DNA from: Pleuronectes platessa
Taxonomy: Eukaryota; Chordata; Actinopteri; Pleuronectiformes; Pleuronectidae
Length of the DNA stretch: 64,000 nt
Assembly (NCBI RefSeq): GCF_947347685.1
Contig: NW_026519127.1
Span: 1 to 64,000, forward strand
Direction of reading: 5' to 3'
Within the stretch, counting starts at the first letter, position 1, and the number at the start of each line of letters is the position of its first letter. Shown here piece after piece: positions 24,241 to 37,627 of the stretch. The position numbers and the translations under genes are program-made. The notes beneath the pieces are model-generated. The model was not told where the DNA came from. It did no database searches and saw only the letters and a program-made list of their open reading frames with translations.

Positions 24241-24497
24241 TGAGTTAATTATTATAATTTTCTTTTTAAATAAATGTTTCATTTATGTGCAACGCAGGGT
24301 GTGCGCCGCAGGATGTGCGCCGCAAGAGATGTGCACCGCAGGAGATGTGCGCAGCAGGAGATGTGCACTGCAGGAGATGTGCGCCGCAGGAGATGTGAGT
24401 CGCAGGAGATGAGTGCCGCAGGAGATGTGCGCCGCAGGATGTGTGCGCACAGTTTTTTTAGGAATTTGAGTTAATTATTATTATTTTTTGTAAATAA

Positions 24498-25916
24498 ATG
24501 TTTCATTTATGTGCACCGCAGGGTGTGCGACGAGGGAGGGTCACTGCAGGAGATTTGCGCAGCAGGAGATGTGCGCCACTGGAGATGTGCACCGCAGGAG
24601 ATGTGCACGCAGGAGATGTGCACGCAGGAGATGTGCGCCGCAGGAGATGTGCGCCGCAGGAGATGTACATAGCAGGAGATGTGCACGCAGGAGATGTGCG
24701 CCGCAGGAGATGTACAAAGCAGGAGATGTGCGCCGCAGGCGATATGCGCCACCGGAGATGTGCACCGCAGGAGATGTGCGCCGCAGGAGATCTGCACGCA
24801 GGAGATGTGCAACGCAGGAGATGTGCACAGCAGGAGATGTGCGCAGCAGGATGTGTGCACACAGTTTTTTTATTAATTTGATGTAATAATATTTTTTTGT
24901 AAATAAATGTTTTATTTATGTGCACCGCAGGGTGTGCGCCGCAGGATGTGCGCCGCAAGAGATGTGCACCGCAGGAGATGTGCGCAGCAAGAGATGTGCA
25001 CCGCAGGAGATGTGTGCCGCAGAAGATGTGCGCAGCAGGAGATGTGCGTCACAGGAGATGTGCAGAGCAGGAGATGTGCGCAGCAGGAGATGTGCAGAGC
25101 AGGAGATGTGCGTTGCAGGATTAGTGCGCACAGTTTTTTTATTAATTTGAGTTAATTATTATTTTTTTTGTAAGTAAATGTTTCATTTATGTGCACCGCA
25201 GGGTGTGCGCCGCAAGAGATGTGCACCGCCGGAAATGTGCGCAGCAGGAGATGTGCACCGCAGGAGATGTGCGCAGCAGGAGATGTGTGCCGCAGGAGAT
25301 GTGCTAAGCAGGAGATGTGCACCACTTGAGATGTGCGCTGCAGGAGATGTGCGCCGCAGGCGATATGTGCAGCAGGAGATGTGTGCCGCAGTTTTTTCAT
25401 TAATATGATTTAATTTTAATTTTTTTTGTAAATAACTGTTTTATTTATGTGCAATGCAGGGTTCGCAACGCAGGATGTGCGCCGCAAGAGATATGCACCG
25501 CAGGAGATGTGCGCAACAGGAGATGTGCACCACAGGAGATGTGCGCAGCAGGAGATGTGCACCGCAGGAGATGTGCGCCGCAGGAGATGTGCACCGCAGG
25601 AGAAGTGCACGCAGGAGATTAGCACGCAGGAGATGTGCGCCACAGGATGTGTGCGCACAGTTTTTTTATTAATTTGAGTTAATTATTATAATTTATTTGT
25701 AAATAAATGTTTCATTTATGTGCAACGAAGGCTGTGGGCCGCAGGATGTGCACCGCCGCCGGAGATGTGCGCTTCAGGAGATGTGCACCGCAGGAGATGT
25801 GTACGCAGGAGATATGCGCCGCAGGAGATGAGTGCCGCAGGAGATGTGCGCCGCAGGATGTGTGCGCACAGTTTTTTTAGGAATTTGAGTTAATTATTAT
25901 TATTTTTTGTAAATAA
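24498..25916 (+). repeat. Canonical 1.42-kb higher-order repeat, order P-Q-R-S-T (copy 1)
   Basis: This is an intact copy of the five-cassette unit. P starts at 24498 (409 bp) and carries GACGAGGGAGGG just after its linker. Q starts at 24907 (271 bp) and ends in GGATTAGTGCGCACAG. R starts at 25178 (about 258 bp), opens with a CACCGCCGGAAATG motif and ends in GTGTGCCGCAG. S starts at about 25436 (about 271 bp), opens with GGTTCGCAACGCAGG and ends in a GAGAAGTGCACGCAGG / GATTAGCACGC motif. T starts at about 25707 (210 bp), opens with CAACGAAGG and ends in GATGAGTGCCGC. Each junction uses its own linker class (P/Q L3, Q/R L4, R/S L5, S/T L1, T/P L2). The next unit begins at 25917 with a new P. 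Confidence 0.88.
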
Positions 25917-26689
25917 ATGTTTCATTTATGTGCACCGCAGGGTGTGCGACGAGGGAGGGTCACTGCAGGAGATTTGCGCAGCAGGAGATGTGCGCCACTG
26001 GAGATGTGCACCGCAGGAGATGTGCACGCAGGAGATGTGCACGCAGGAGATGTGCGCCGCAAGAGATGTGCACCGCAGGAGATGTGCGCAGCAAGAGATG
26101 TGCACCGCAGGAGATGTGTGCCGCAGAAGATGTGCGCAGCAGGAGATGTGCGTCACAGGAGATGTGCACCACAGGAGATGTGCGCAGCAGGAGATGTGCA
26201 CCGCAGGAGATGTGCGCCGCAGGAGATGTGCACCGCAGGAGAAGTGCACGCAGGAGATTAGCACGCAGGAGATGTGCGCCACAGGATGTGTGCGCACAGT
26301 TTTTTTATTAATTTGAGTTAATTATTATAATTTATTTGTAAATAAATGTTTCATTTATGTGCAACGAAGGCTGTGGGCCGCAGGATGTGCACCGCCGCCG
26401 GAGATGTGCGCTTCAGGAGATGTGCACCGCAGGAGATGTGTACGCAGGAGATATGCGCCGCAGGAGATGAGTGCCGCAGGAGATGTGCGCCGCAGGATGT
26501 GTGCGCACAGTTTTTTTAGGAATTTGAGTTAATTATTATTATTTTTTGTAAATAAATGTTTCATTTATGTGCACCGCAGGGTGTGCGACGAGGGAGGGTC
26601 ACTGCAGGAGATTTGCGCAGCAGGAGATGTGCGCCACTGGAGATGTGCACCGCAGGAGATGTGCACGCAGGAGATGTGCACGCAGGAGA

Positions 26690-29600
26690 TGTGCGCCGCA
26701 AGAGATGTGCACCGCAGGAGATGTGCGCAGCAAGAGATGTGCACCGCAGGAGATGTGTGCCGCAGAAGATGTGCGCAGCAGGAGATGTGCGTCACAGGAG
26801 ATGTGCAGAGCAGGAGATGTGCGCAGCAGGAGATGTGCAGAGCAGGAGATGTGCGTTGCAGGATTAGTGCGCACAGTTTTTTTATTAATTTGAGTTAATT
26901 ATTATTTTTTTTGTAAGTAAATGTTTCATTTATGTGCACCGCAGGGTGTGCGCCGCAAGAGATGTGCACCGCCGGAAATGTGCGCAGCAGGAGATGTGCA
27001 CCGCAGGAGATGTGCGCAGCAGGAGATGTGTGCCGCAGGAGATGTGCTAAGCAGGAGATGTGCACCACTTGAGATGTGCGCTGCAGGAGATGTGCGCCGC
27101 AGGCGATATGTGCAGCAGGAGATGTGTGCCGCAGTTTTTTCATTAATATGATTTAATTTTAATTTTTTTTGTAAATAACTGTTTTATTTATGTGCAATGC
27201 AGGGTTCGCAACGCAGGATGTGCGCCGCAAGAGATATGCACCGCAGGAGATGTGCGCAACAGGAGATGTTCACCACAGGAGATGTGCGCAGCAGGAGATG
27301 TGCACCGCAGGAGATGTGCGCCGCAGGAGATGTGCACCGCAGGAGAAGTGCACGCAGGAGATTAGCACGCAGGAGATGTGCGCCGCAGGATGTGTGCGGA
27401 GATGTGCACTGCAGGAGATGTGCGCAGCAGGATGTGTGCGCACAGTTTTTTTATTAATTTTATTTATGTGCATCTTATGTTCTGCAATGCAGGAGATGTG
27501 CGCAGCAGGAGATTTGCACCGCAGGATGTGTGCGCACAGTTTTTTTATTAATTTGAGTTAATTATTATAATTTTTTGGTAAATAAATGTTTCATTTATGT
27601 GCAACGCAGGGTGTGCGCCGCAGGATGTGCGCCGCAAGAGATATGCACCGGCGGAGATGTGCGCAGCAGGAGATGTGCACCGCAGGAGATGTGCAACGCA
27701 AGAGATGTGCACCGCAGGAGATGTGCGCAGCAGGAGATGTGCACCGCAGGAGATGTGTGCCGCAGAAGATGTGCGCAGCAGGAGATGTGCGTCACAGGAG
27801 ATGTGCACCGCAGGAGAAGTGCACGCAGGAGATTAGCACGCAGGAGATGTGCGCCGCAGGATGTGTGCGCACAGTTTTTTTATTAATTTGAGTTAATTAT
27901 TATAATTTATTTGTAAATAAATGTTTCATTTATGTGCAACGAAGGGTGTGCGCCGCAGGATGTGCACCGCCGCCGGAGATGTGCGCTTCAGGAGATGTGC
28001 ACCGCAGTAGATGTGTGCCGCAGAAGATGTGCGCAGCAGGAGATGTGCGTCACAGGAGATGTGCAGAGCAGGAGATGTGCGCAGCAGGAGATGTGCAGAG
28101 CAGGAGATGTGCGTTGCAGGATTAGTGCGCACAGTTTTTTTATTAATTTGAGTTAATTATTATTTTTTTTTTGTAAGTAAATGTTTCATTTATGTGCACC
28201 GCAGGGTGTGCGCCGCAAGAGATGTGCACCGCCGGAAATGTGCGCAGCAGGAGATGTGCACCGCAGGAGATGTGCGCAGCAGGAGATGTGTGCCGCAGGA
28301 GATGTGCTAAGCAGGAGATGTGCACCACATGAGATGTGCGCTGCAGGAGATGTGCGCCGCAGGCGATATGCGCAGCAGGAGATGTGTGCCGCAGTTTTTT
28401 TATTAACATGATTTAATTTTAATTTTTTTTGTAAATAACTGTTTTATTTATGTGCAACGCAGGGTTCGCAACGCAGGATGTGCGCCGCAAGAGATATGCA
28501 CCGCAGGAGATGTGTGCAACAGGAGATGTGCACCACAGGAGATGTGCGCAGCAGGAGATGTGCACCGCCGGAAATGTGCGCAGCAGGAGATGTGCACCGC
28601 AGGAGATGTGTACGCAGGAGATATGCGCCACAGGAGATGAGTGCCGCAGGAGATGTGCGCCGCAGGATGTGTGCGCACAGTTTTTTTAGGAATTTGAGTT
28701 AATTATTATTATTTTTTGTAAATAAATGTTTCATTTATGTGCACTGCAGGGTGTGCGACGAGGGAGGGTCACTGCAGGAGATTTGCGCAGCAGTTGATGT
28801 GCGCCACTGGAGATGTGCACCGCAGGAGATGTGCACGCAGGAGATGTGCACCGCAGGAGATGTGCACGCAGGAGATGTGCACGCAGGAGATGTGCGCCGC
28901 AGGAGATGTGCGCCGCAGGAGATGTACATAGCAGGAGATGTGCACCGCAGGAGATGTGCACGCAGGAGATGTGCACGCAGGAGATGTGCGCCGCAGGAGA
29001 TGTGCGCCGCAGGAGATGTACATAGCAGGAGATGTGCACCGCAGGAGATGTGCACGCAGGAGATGTGCACGCAGGAGATGTGCGCCGCAGGAGATGTGCG
29101 CCGCAGGAGATGTACATAGCAGGAGATGTGCACGCAGGAGATGTGCGCCGCAGGAGATGTGCGCCGCAGGAGATGTACATAGCAGGAGATGTGCACCGCA
29201 GGAGATGTGCGCCGCAGGAGATGTGCGCCGCAGGATGTGTGCGCACAGTTTTTTTATTAATTTGAGTTAATTATTATAATTTTCTTTTTAAATAAATGTT
29301 TCATTTATGTGCAACGCAGGGTGTGCGCCGCAGGATGTGCGCCGCAGGAGATGTACATAGCAGGAGATGTGCACGCAGGAGATGTGCGCCGCAGGAGATG
29401 TACAAAGCAGGAGATGTGCGCCGCAGGCGATATGCGCCAACGGAGATGTGCACCGCAGGAGATGTGCGCCGCAGGAGATCTGCACGCAGGAGATGTGCAA
29501 CGCAGGAGATGTGCACAGCAGGAGATGTGCGCAGCAGGATGTGTGCACACAGTTTTTTTATTAATTTGATGTAATAATATTTTTTTGTAAATAAATGTTT

Positions 29601-32600
29601 AATTTATGTGCACCGCAGGGTGTGCGCCGCAGGATGTGCGCCGCAAGAGATGTGCACCGCAGGAGATGTGCGCAGCAGGAGATGTGCACCGCAGGAGATG
29701 TGTGCCACAGAAGATGTGCGCAGCAGGAGATGTGCGTCACAGGAGATGTGCAGAGCAGGAGATGTGCGCAGCAGGAGATGTGCAGAGCAGGAGATGTGCG
29801 TTGCAGGATTAGTGCGCACAGTTTTTTTATTAATTTGAGTTAATTATTATTTTTTTTTGTAAGTAAATGTTTCATTTATGTGCACCGCAGGGTGTGCGCC
29901 GCAAGAGATGTGCACCGCCGGAAATGTGCGCAGCAGGAGATGTGCACCGCAGGAGATGTGCGCAGCAGGAGATGTGTGCCGCAGGAGATGTGCTCAGCAG
30001 GAGATGTGCACCACTTTGAGATGTGCGCTGCAGAAGATGTGCGCCGCAGGCGATATGCGCAGCAGGAGATGTGTGCCGCAGTTTTTTTATTAATATGATT
30101 TAATTTTAATTTTTTTGTAAATAACTGTTTTATTTATGTGCAACGCAGGGTTCGCAACGCAGGATGTGCGCCGCAAGAGATATGCACCGCAGGAGATGTG
30201 CGCCGCAGGAGATCTGCACGCAGGAGATGTGCAACGCAGGAGATGTGCACAGCAGGAGATGTGCGCAGCAGGATGTGTGCACACAGTTTTTTTATTAATT
30301 TGATGTAATAATATTTTTTTGTAAATAAATGTTTTATTTATGTGCACCGCAGGGTGTGCGCCGCAGGATGTGCGCCGCAAGAGATGTGCACCGCAGGAGA
30401 TGTGCGCAGCAAGAGATGTGCACCGCAGGAGATGTGTGCCGCAGAAGATGTGCGCAGCAGGAGATGTGCGTCACAGGAGATGTGCAGAGCAGGAGATGTG
30501 CGCAGCAGGAGATGTGCAGAGCAGGAGATGTGCGTTGCAGGATTAGTGCGCACAGTTTTTTTATTAATTTGAGTTAATTATTATTTTTTTTGTAAGTAAA
30601 TGTTTCATTTATGTGCACCGCAGGGTGTGCGCCGCAAGAGATGTGCACCGCCGGAAATGTGCGCAGCAGGAGATGTGCACCGCAGGAGATGTGCGCAGCA
30701 GGAGATGTGTGCCGCAGGAGATGTGCTAAGCAGGAGATGTGCACCACTTGAGATGTGCGCTGCAGGAGATGTGCGCCGCAGGCGATATGTGCAGCAGGAG
30801 ATGTGTGCCGCAGTTTTTTCATTAATATGATTTAATTTTAATTTTTTTTGTAAATAACTGTTTTATTTATGTGCAATGCAGGGTTCGCAACGCAGGATGT
30901 GCGCCGCAAGAGATATGCACCGCAGGAGATGTGCGCAACAGGAGATGTTCACCACAGGAGATGTGCGCAGCAGGAGATGTGCACCGCAGGAGATGTGCGC
31001 CGCAGGAGATGTGCACCGCAGGAGAAGTGCACGCAGGAGATTAGCACGCAGGAGATGTGCGCCGCAGGATGTGTGCGGAGATGTGCACTGCAGGAGATGT
31101 GCGCAGCAGGATGTGTGCGCACAGTTTTTTTATTAATTTTATTTATGTGCATCTTATGTTCTGCAATGCAGGAGATGTGCGCAGCAGGAGATTTGCACCG
31201 CAGGATGTGTGCGCACAGTTTTTTTATTAATTTGAGTTAATTATTATAATTTTTTGGTAAATAAATGTTTCATTTATGTGCAACGCAGGGTGTGCGCCGC
31301 AGGATGTGCGCCGCAAGAGATATGCACCGGCGGAGATGTGCGCAGCAGGAGATGTGCACCGCAGGAGATGTGCAACGCAAGAGATGTGCACCGCAGGAGA
31401 TGTGCGCAGCAGGAGATGTGCACCGCAGGAGATGTGTGCCGCAGAAGATGTGCGCAGCAGGAGATGTGCGTCACAGGAGATGTGCACCGCAGGAGAAGTG
31501 CACGCAGGAGATTAGCACGCAGGAGATGTGCGCCGCAGGATGTGTGCGCACAGTTTTTTTATTAATTTGAGTTAATTATTATAATTTATTTGTAAATAAA
31601 TGTTTCATTTATGTGCAACGAAGGGTGTGCGCCGCAGGATGTGCACCGCCGCCGGAGATGTGCGCTTCAGGAGATGTGCACCGCAGTAGATGTGTGCCGC
31701 AGAAGATGTGCGCAGCAGGAGATGTGCGTCACAGGAGATGTGCAGAGCAGGAGATGTGCGCAGCAGGAGATGTGCAGAGCAGGAGATGTGCGTTGCAGGA
31801 TTAGTGCGCACAGTTTTTTTATTAATTTGAGTTAATTATTATTTTTTTTTTGTAAGTAAATGTTTCATTTATGTGCACCGCAGGGTGTGCGCCGCAAGAG
31901 ATGTGCACCGCCGGAAATGTGCGCAGCAGGAGATGTGCACCGCAGGAGATGTGCGCAGCAGGAGATGTGTGCCGCAGGAGATGTGCTAAGCAGGAGATGT
32001 GCACCACATGAGATGTGCGCTGCAGGAGATGTGCGCCGCAGGCGATATGCGCAGCAGGAGATGTGTGCCGCAGTTTTTTTATTAACATGATTTAATTTTA
32101 ATTTTTTTTGTAAATAACTGTTTTATTTATGTGCAACGCAGGGTTCGCAACGCAGGATGTGCGCCGCAAGAGATATGCACCGCAGGAGATGTGTGCAACA
32201 GGAGATGTGCACCACAGGAGATGTGCGCAGCAGGAGATGTGCACCGCCGGAAATGTGCGCAGCAGGAGATGTGCACCGCAGGAGATGTGTACGCAGGAGA
32301 TATGCGCCACAGGAGATGAGTGCCGCAGGAGATGTGCGCCGCAGGATGTGTGCGCACAGTTTTTTTAGGAATTTGAGTTAATTATTATTATTTTTTGTAA
32401 ATAAATGTTTCATTTATGTGCACTGCAGGGTGTGCGACGAGGGAGGGTCACTGCAGGAGATTTGCGCAGCAGTTGATGTGCGCCACTGGAGATGTGCACC
32501 GCAGGAGATGTGCACGCAGGAGATGTGCACCGCAGGAGATGTGCACGCAGGAGATGTGCACGCAGGAGATGTGCGCCGCAGGAGATGTGCGCCGCAGGAG

Positions 32601-33022
32601 ATGTACATAGCAGGAGATGTGCACCGCAGGAGATGTGCACGCAGGAGATGTGCACGCAGGAGATGTGCGCCGCAGGAGATGTGCGCCGCAGGAGATGTAC
32701 ATAGCAGGAGATGTGCACCGCAGGAGATGTGCACGCAGGAGATGTGCACGCAGGAGATGTGCGCCGCAGGAGATGTGCGCCGCAGGAGATGTACATAGCA
32801 GGAGATGTGCACGCAGGAGATGTGCGCCGCAGGAGATGTGCGCCGCAGGAGATGTACATAGCAGGAGATGTGCACCGCAGGAGATGTGCGCCGCAGGAGA
32901 TGTGCGCCGCAGGATGTGTGCGCACAGTTTTTTTATTAATTTGAGTTAATTATTATAATTTTCTTTTTAAATAAATGTTTCATTTATGTGCAACGCAGGG
33001 TGTGCGCCGCAGGATGTGCGCC
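26690..33022 (+). repeat. 3,679-bp tandem duplication with near-identical 2.65-kb copies
   Basis: Copy 1 runs from about 26690 to 29343 and copy 2 from about 30369 to 33022, at an exact offset of 3679 bp. Order in each: end of Q, R (26921/30600), S (about 27179/30858), L6, mini-cassette, U/Q/S hybrid (27586/31265), T/Q hybrid (about 27922/31601), R (28181/31860), S/T hybrid, expanded P (28728/32407), start of U (29296/32975). Private variants such as GATGTTCACCAC (near 27267/30946) and the linker TTTTTTGGTAAATAAATG are shared. I found no difference in the stretches compared. Confidence 0.85.
29344..31076 (+). repeat. 1.7-kb block, first copy (second copy at 35634-37365)
   Basis: The block is repeated at an offset of 6290 bp, which becomes 6289 after one extra T in CACCACTTTGAG near 30015 (35634-37365 has CACCACTTGAG). 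The matching order is: end of P, Q 29595/35885, R 29869/36157, S/P hybrid, Q 30329/36618, R 30600/36889, S about 30858/37147. The S/P hybrid skips from early S straight to the end of P, so the local order reads P-Q-R-(S/P)-Q-R-S-T. Confidence 0.8.
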
Positions 33023-33198
33023 GCAAGAGATGTGCACCGCAGGAGATGTGCGCAGCAGGAGATGTGCACTGCAGGAGATGTGCGCCGCAGGAGATGTGAG
33101 TCGCAGGAGATGAGTGCCGCAGGAGATGTGCGCCGCAGGATGTGTGCGCACAGTTTTTTTAGGAATTTGAGTTAATTATTATTATTTTTTGTAAATAA

Positions 33199-34617
33199 AT
33201 GTTTCATTTATGTGCACCGCAGGGTGTGCGACGAGGGAGGGTCACTGCAGGAGATTTGCGCAGCAGGAGATGTGCGCCACTGGAGATGTGCACCGCAGGA
33301 GATGTGCACGCAGGAGATGTGCACGCAGGAGATGTGCGCCGCAGGAGATGTGCGCCGCAGGAGATGTACATAGCAGGAGATGTGCACGCAGGAGATGTGC
33401 GCCGCAGGAGATGTACAAAGCAGGAGATGTGCGCCGCAGGCGATATGCGCCACCGGAGATGTGCACCGCAGGAGATGTGCGCCGCAGGAGATCTGCACGC
33501 AGGAGATGTGCAACGCAGGAGATGTGCACAGCAGGAGATGTGCGCAGCAGGATGTGTGCACACAGTTTTTTTATTAATTTGATGTAATAATATTTTTTTG
33601 TAAATAAATGTTTTATTTATGTGCACCGCAGGGTGTGCGCCGCAGGATGTGCGCCGCAAGAGATGTGCACCGCAGGAGATGTGCGCAGCAAGAGATGTGC
33701 ACCGCAGGAGATGTGTGCCGCAGAAGATGTGCGCAGCAGGAGATGTGCGTCACAGGAGATGTGCAGAGCAGGAGATGTGCGCAGCAGGAGATGTGCAGAG
33801 CAGGAGATGTGCGTTGCAGGATTAGTGCGCACAGTTTTTTTATTAATTTGAGTTAATTATTATTTTTTTTGTAAGTAAATGTTTCATTTATGTGCACCGC
33901 AGGGTGTGCGCCGCAAGAGATGTGCACCGCCGGAAATGTGCGCAGCAGGAGATGTGCACCGCAGGAGATGTGCGCAGCAGGAGATGTGTGCCGCAGGAGA
34001 TGTGCTAAGCAGGAGATGTGCACCACTTGAGATGTGCGCTGCAGGAGATGTGCGCCGCAGGCGATATGTGCAGCAGGAGATGTGTGCCGCAGTTTTTTCA
34101 TTAATATGATTTAATTTTAATTTTTTTTGTAAATAACTGTTTTATTTATGTGCAATGCAGGGTTCGCAACGCAGGATGTGCGCCGCAAGAGATATGCACC
34201 GCAGGAGATGTGCGCAACAGGAGATGTGCACCACAGGAGATGTGCGCAGCAGGAGATGTGCACCGCAGGAGATGTGCGCCGCAGGAGATGTGCACCGCAG
34301 GAGAAGTGCACGCAGGAGATTAGCACGCAGGAGATGTGCGCCACAGGATGTGTGCGCACAGTTTTTTTATTAATTTGAGTTAATTATTATAATTTATTTG
34401 TAAATAAATGTTTCATTTATGTGCAACGAAGGCTGTGGGCCGCAGGATGTGCACCGCCGCCGGAGATTTGCGCTTCAGGAGATGTGCACCGCAGGAGATG
34501 TGTACGCAGGAGATATGCGCCGCAGGAGATGAGTGCCGCAGGAGATGTGCGCCGCAGGATGTGTGCGCACAGTTTTTTTAGGAATTTGAGTTAATTATTA
34601 TTATTTTTTGTAAATAA
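33199..34617 (+). repeat. Canonical 1.42-kb higher-order repeat, order P-Q-R-S-T (copy 2)
   Basis: This has the same five cassettes with the same lengths as the unit at 24498: P 33199, Q 33608, R 33879, S about 34137, T about 34408. It lies at a constant offset of 8701 bp and belongs to a larger copied block. One visible difference is in T, where a GATGTG has become GATTTG near 34464. A further P follows at 34618. Confidence 0.88.
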
Positions 34618-37600
34618 ATGTTTCATTTATGTGCACCGCAGGGTGTGCGACGAGGGAGGGTCACTGCAGGAGATTTGCGCAGCAGGAGATGTGCGCCACT
34701 GGAGATGTGCACCGCAGGAGATGTGCACGCAGGAGATGTGCACGCAGGAGATGTGCGCCGCAGGAGATGTGCGCCGCAGGAGATGTACATAGCAGGAGAT
34801 GTGCACGCAGGAGATGTGCGCCGCAGGAGATGTACAAAGCAGGAGATGTGCGCCGCAGGCGATTTGCGCCAACGGAGATGTGCACCGCAGGAGATGTGCG
34901 CCGCAGGAGATCTGCACGCAGGAGATGTGCAATGCAGGAGATGTGCACAGCAGGAGATGTGCGCAGCAGGATGTGTGCACACAGTTTTTTTATTAATTTG
35001 ATGTAATAATATTTTTTTGTAAATAAATGTTTCATTTATGTGCAACGCAGGGTGTGCGCCGCAGGATGTGCGCCGCAAGAGATGTGCACCGCAGGAGATG
35101 TGCGCAGCAAGAGATGTGCACCGCAGGAGATGTGTGCCGCAGAAGATGTGCGCAGCAGGAGAAGTGCACGCAGGAGATTAGCACGCAGGAGATGTGCGCC
35201 GCAGGATGTGTGCGCACAGTTTTTTTATTAATTTGAGTTAATTATTATAATTTATTTGTAAATAAATGTTTCATTTATGTGCAACGAAGGGTGTGCGCCG
35301 CAGGATGTGCACCGCCGCCGGAGATGTGCGCTTCAGGAGATGTGCACCGCAGGAGATGTGTACGCAGGAGATATGCGCCGCAGGAGATGAGTGCCGCAGG
35401 AGATGTGCGCCGCAGGATGTGTGCGCACAGTTTTTTTAGGAATTTGAGTTAATTATTATTATTTTTTGTAAATAAATGTTTCATTTATGTGCACCGCAGG
35501 GTGTGCGACGAGGGAGGGTCACTGCAGGAGATTTGCGCAGCAGGAGATGTGCGCCACTGGAGATGTGCACCGCAGGAGATGTGCACGCAGGAGATGTGCA
35601 CGCAGGAGATGTGCGCCGCAGGAGATGTGCGCCGCAGGAGATGTACATAGCAGGAGATGTGCACGCAGGAGATGTGCGCCGCAGGAGATGTACAAAGCAG
35701 GAGATGTGCGCCGCAGGCGATATGCGCCAACGGAGATGTGCACCGCAGGAGATGTGCGCCGCAGGAGATCTGCACGCAGGAGATGTGCAACGCAGGAGAT
35801 GTGCACAGCAGGAGATGTGCGCAGCAGGATGTGTGCACACAGTTTTTTTATTAATTTGATGTAATAATATTTTTTTGTAAATAAATGTTTAATTTATGTG
35901 CACCGCAGGGTGTGCGCCGCAGGATGTGCGCCGCAAGAGATGTGCACCGCAGGAGATGTGCGCAGCAGGAGATGTGCACCGCAGGAGATGTGTGCCACAG
36001 AAGATGTGCGCAGCAGGAGATGTGCGTCACAGGAGATGTGCAGAGCAGGAGATGTGCGCAGCAGGAGATGTGCAGAGCAGGAGATGTGCGTTGCAGGATT
36101 AGTGCGCACAGTTTTTTTATTAATTTGAGTTAATTATTATTTTTTTTTGTAAGTAAATGTTTCATTTATGTGCACCGCAGGGTGTGCGCCGCAAGAGATG
36201 TGCACCGCCGGAAATGTGCGCAGCAGGAGATGTGCACCGCAGGAGATGTGCGCAGCAGGAGATGTGTGCCGCAGGAGATGTGCTCAGCAGGAGATGTGCA
36301 CCACTTGAGATGTGCGCTGCAGAAGATGTGCGCCGCAGGCGATATGCGCAGCAGGAGATGTGTGCCGCAGTTTTTTTATTAATATGATTTAATTTTAATT
36401 TTTTTGTAAATAACTGTTTTATTTATGTGCAACGCAGGGTTCGCAACGCAGGATGTGCGCCGCAAGAGATATGCACCGCAGGAGATGTGCGCCGCAGGAG
36501 ATCTGCACGCAGGAGATGTGCAACGCAGGAGATGTGCACAGCAGGAGATGTGCGCAGCAGGATGTGTGCACACAGTTTTTTTATTAATTTGATGTAATAA
36601 TATTTTTTTGTAAATAAATGTTTTATTTATGTGCACCGCAGGGTGTGCGCCGCAGGATGTGCGCCGCAAGAGATGTGCACCGCAGGAGATGTGCGCAGCA
36701 AGAGATGTGCACCGCAGGAGATGTGTGCCGCAGAAGATGTGCGCAGCAGGAGATGTGCGTCACAGGAGATGTGCAGAGCAGGAGATGTGCGCAGCAGGAG
36801 ATGTGCAGAGCAGGAGATGTGCGTTGCAGGATTAGTGCGCACAGTTTTTTTATTAATTTGAGTTAATTATTATTTTTTTTGTAAGTAAATGTTTCATTTA
36901 TGTGCACCGCAGGGTGTGCGCCGCAAGAGATGTGCACCGCCGGAAATGTGCGCAGCAGGAGATGTGCACCGCAGGAGATGTGCGCAGCAGGAGATGTGTG
37001 CCGCAGGAGATGTGCTAAGCAGGAGATGTGCACCACTTGAGATGTGCGCTGCAGGAGATGTGCGCCGCAGGCGATATGTGCAGCAGGAGATGTGTGCCGC
37101 AGTTTTTTCATTAATATGATTTAATTTTAATTTTTTTTGTAAATAACTGTTTTATTTATGTGCAATGCAGGGTTCGCAACGCAGGATGTGCGCCGCAAGA
37201 GATATGCACCGCAGGAGATGTGCGCAACAGGAGATGTTCACCACAGGAGATGTGCGCAGCAGGAGATGTGCACCGCAGGAGATGTGCGCCGCAGGAGATG
37301 TGCACCGCAGGAGAAGTGCACGCAGGAGATTAGCACGCAGGAGATGTGCGCCGCAGGATGTGTGCGCACAGTTTTTTTATTAATTTGAGTTAATTATTAT
37401 AATTTATTTGTAAATAAATGTTTCATTTATGTGCAACGAAGGGTGTGCGCCGCAGGATGTGCACCGCCGCCGGAGATGTGCGCTTCAGGAGATGTGCACC
37501 GCAGGAGATGTGTACGCAGGAGATATGCGCCGCAGGAGATGAGTGCCGCAGGAGATGTGCGCCGCAGGATGTGTGCGCACAGTTTTTTTAGGAATTTGAG

Positions 37601-37627
37601 TTAATTATTATTATTTTTTGTAAATAA

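Larger units (their letters stand above)
22977..26055 (+). repeat. 3.1-kb block, first copy (second copy at 31678-34756)
   Basis: The offset to the second copy is 8701 bp throughout: R 23159/31860, expanded P 23706/32407, U 24274/32975, P 24498/33199, Q 24907/33608, R 25178/33879. Both copies contain the rare CACCGCAGTAGATG variant (22980/31681), the GCAGTTGATG variant in P, and the unusual linker ending TTTTCTTTTTAAATAAATG. They diverge in the P cassette at 25917/34618, where copy 1 switches to GCAAGAG after GCGCC. By eye almost every base agrees, so this is a recent event or a conversion tract. Confidence 0.82.

Noticed and set aside
25446..25470. GGTTCGCAACGCAGG in S cassettes as a CENP-B box
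   Set aside because: It shares TTCG, but the required A and the CGGG core are not in place, so the box consensus is not met.
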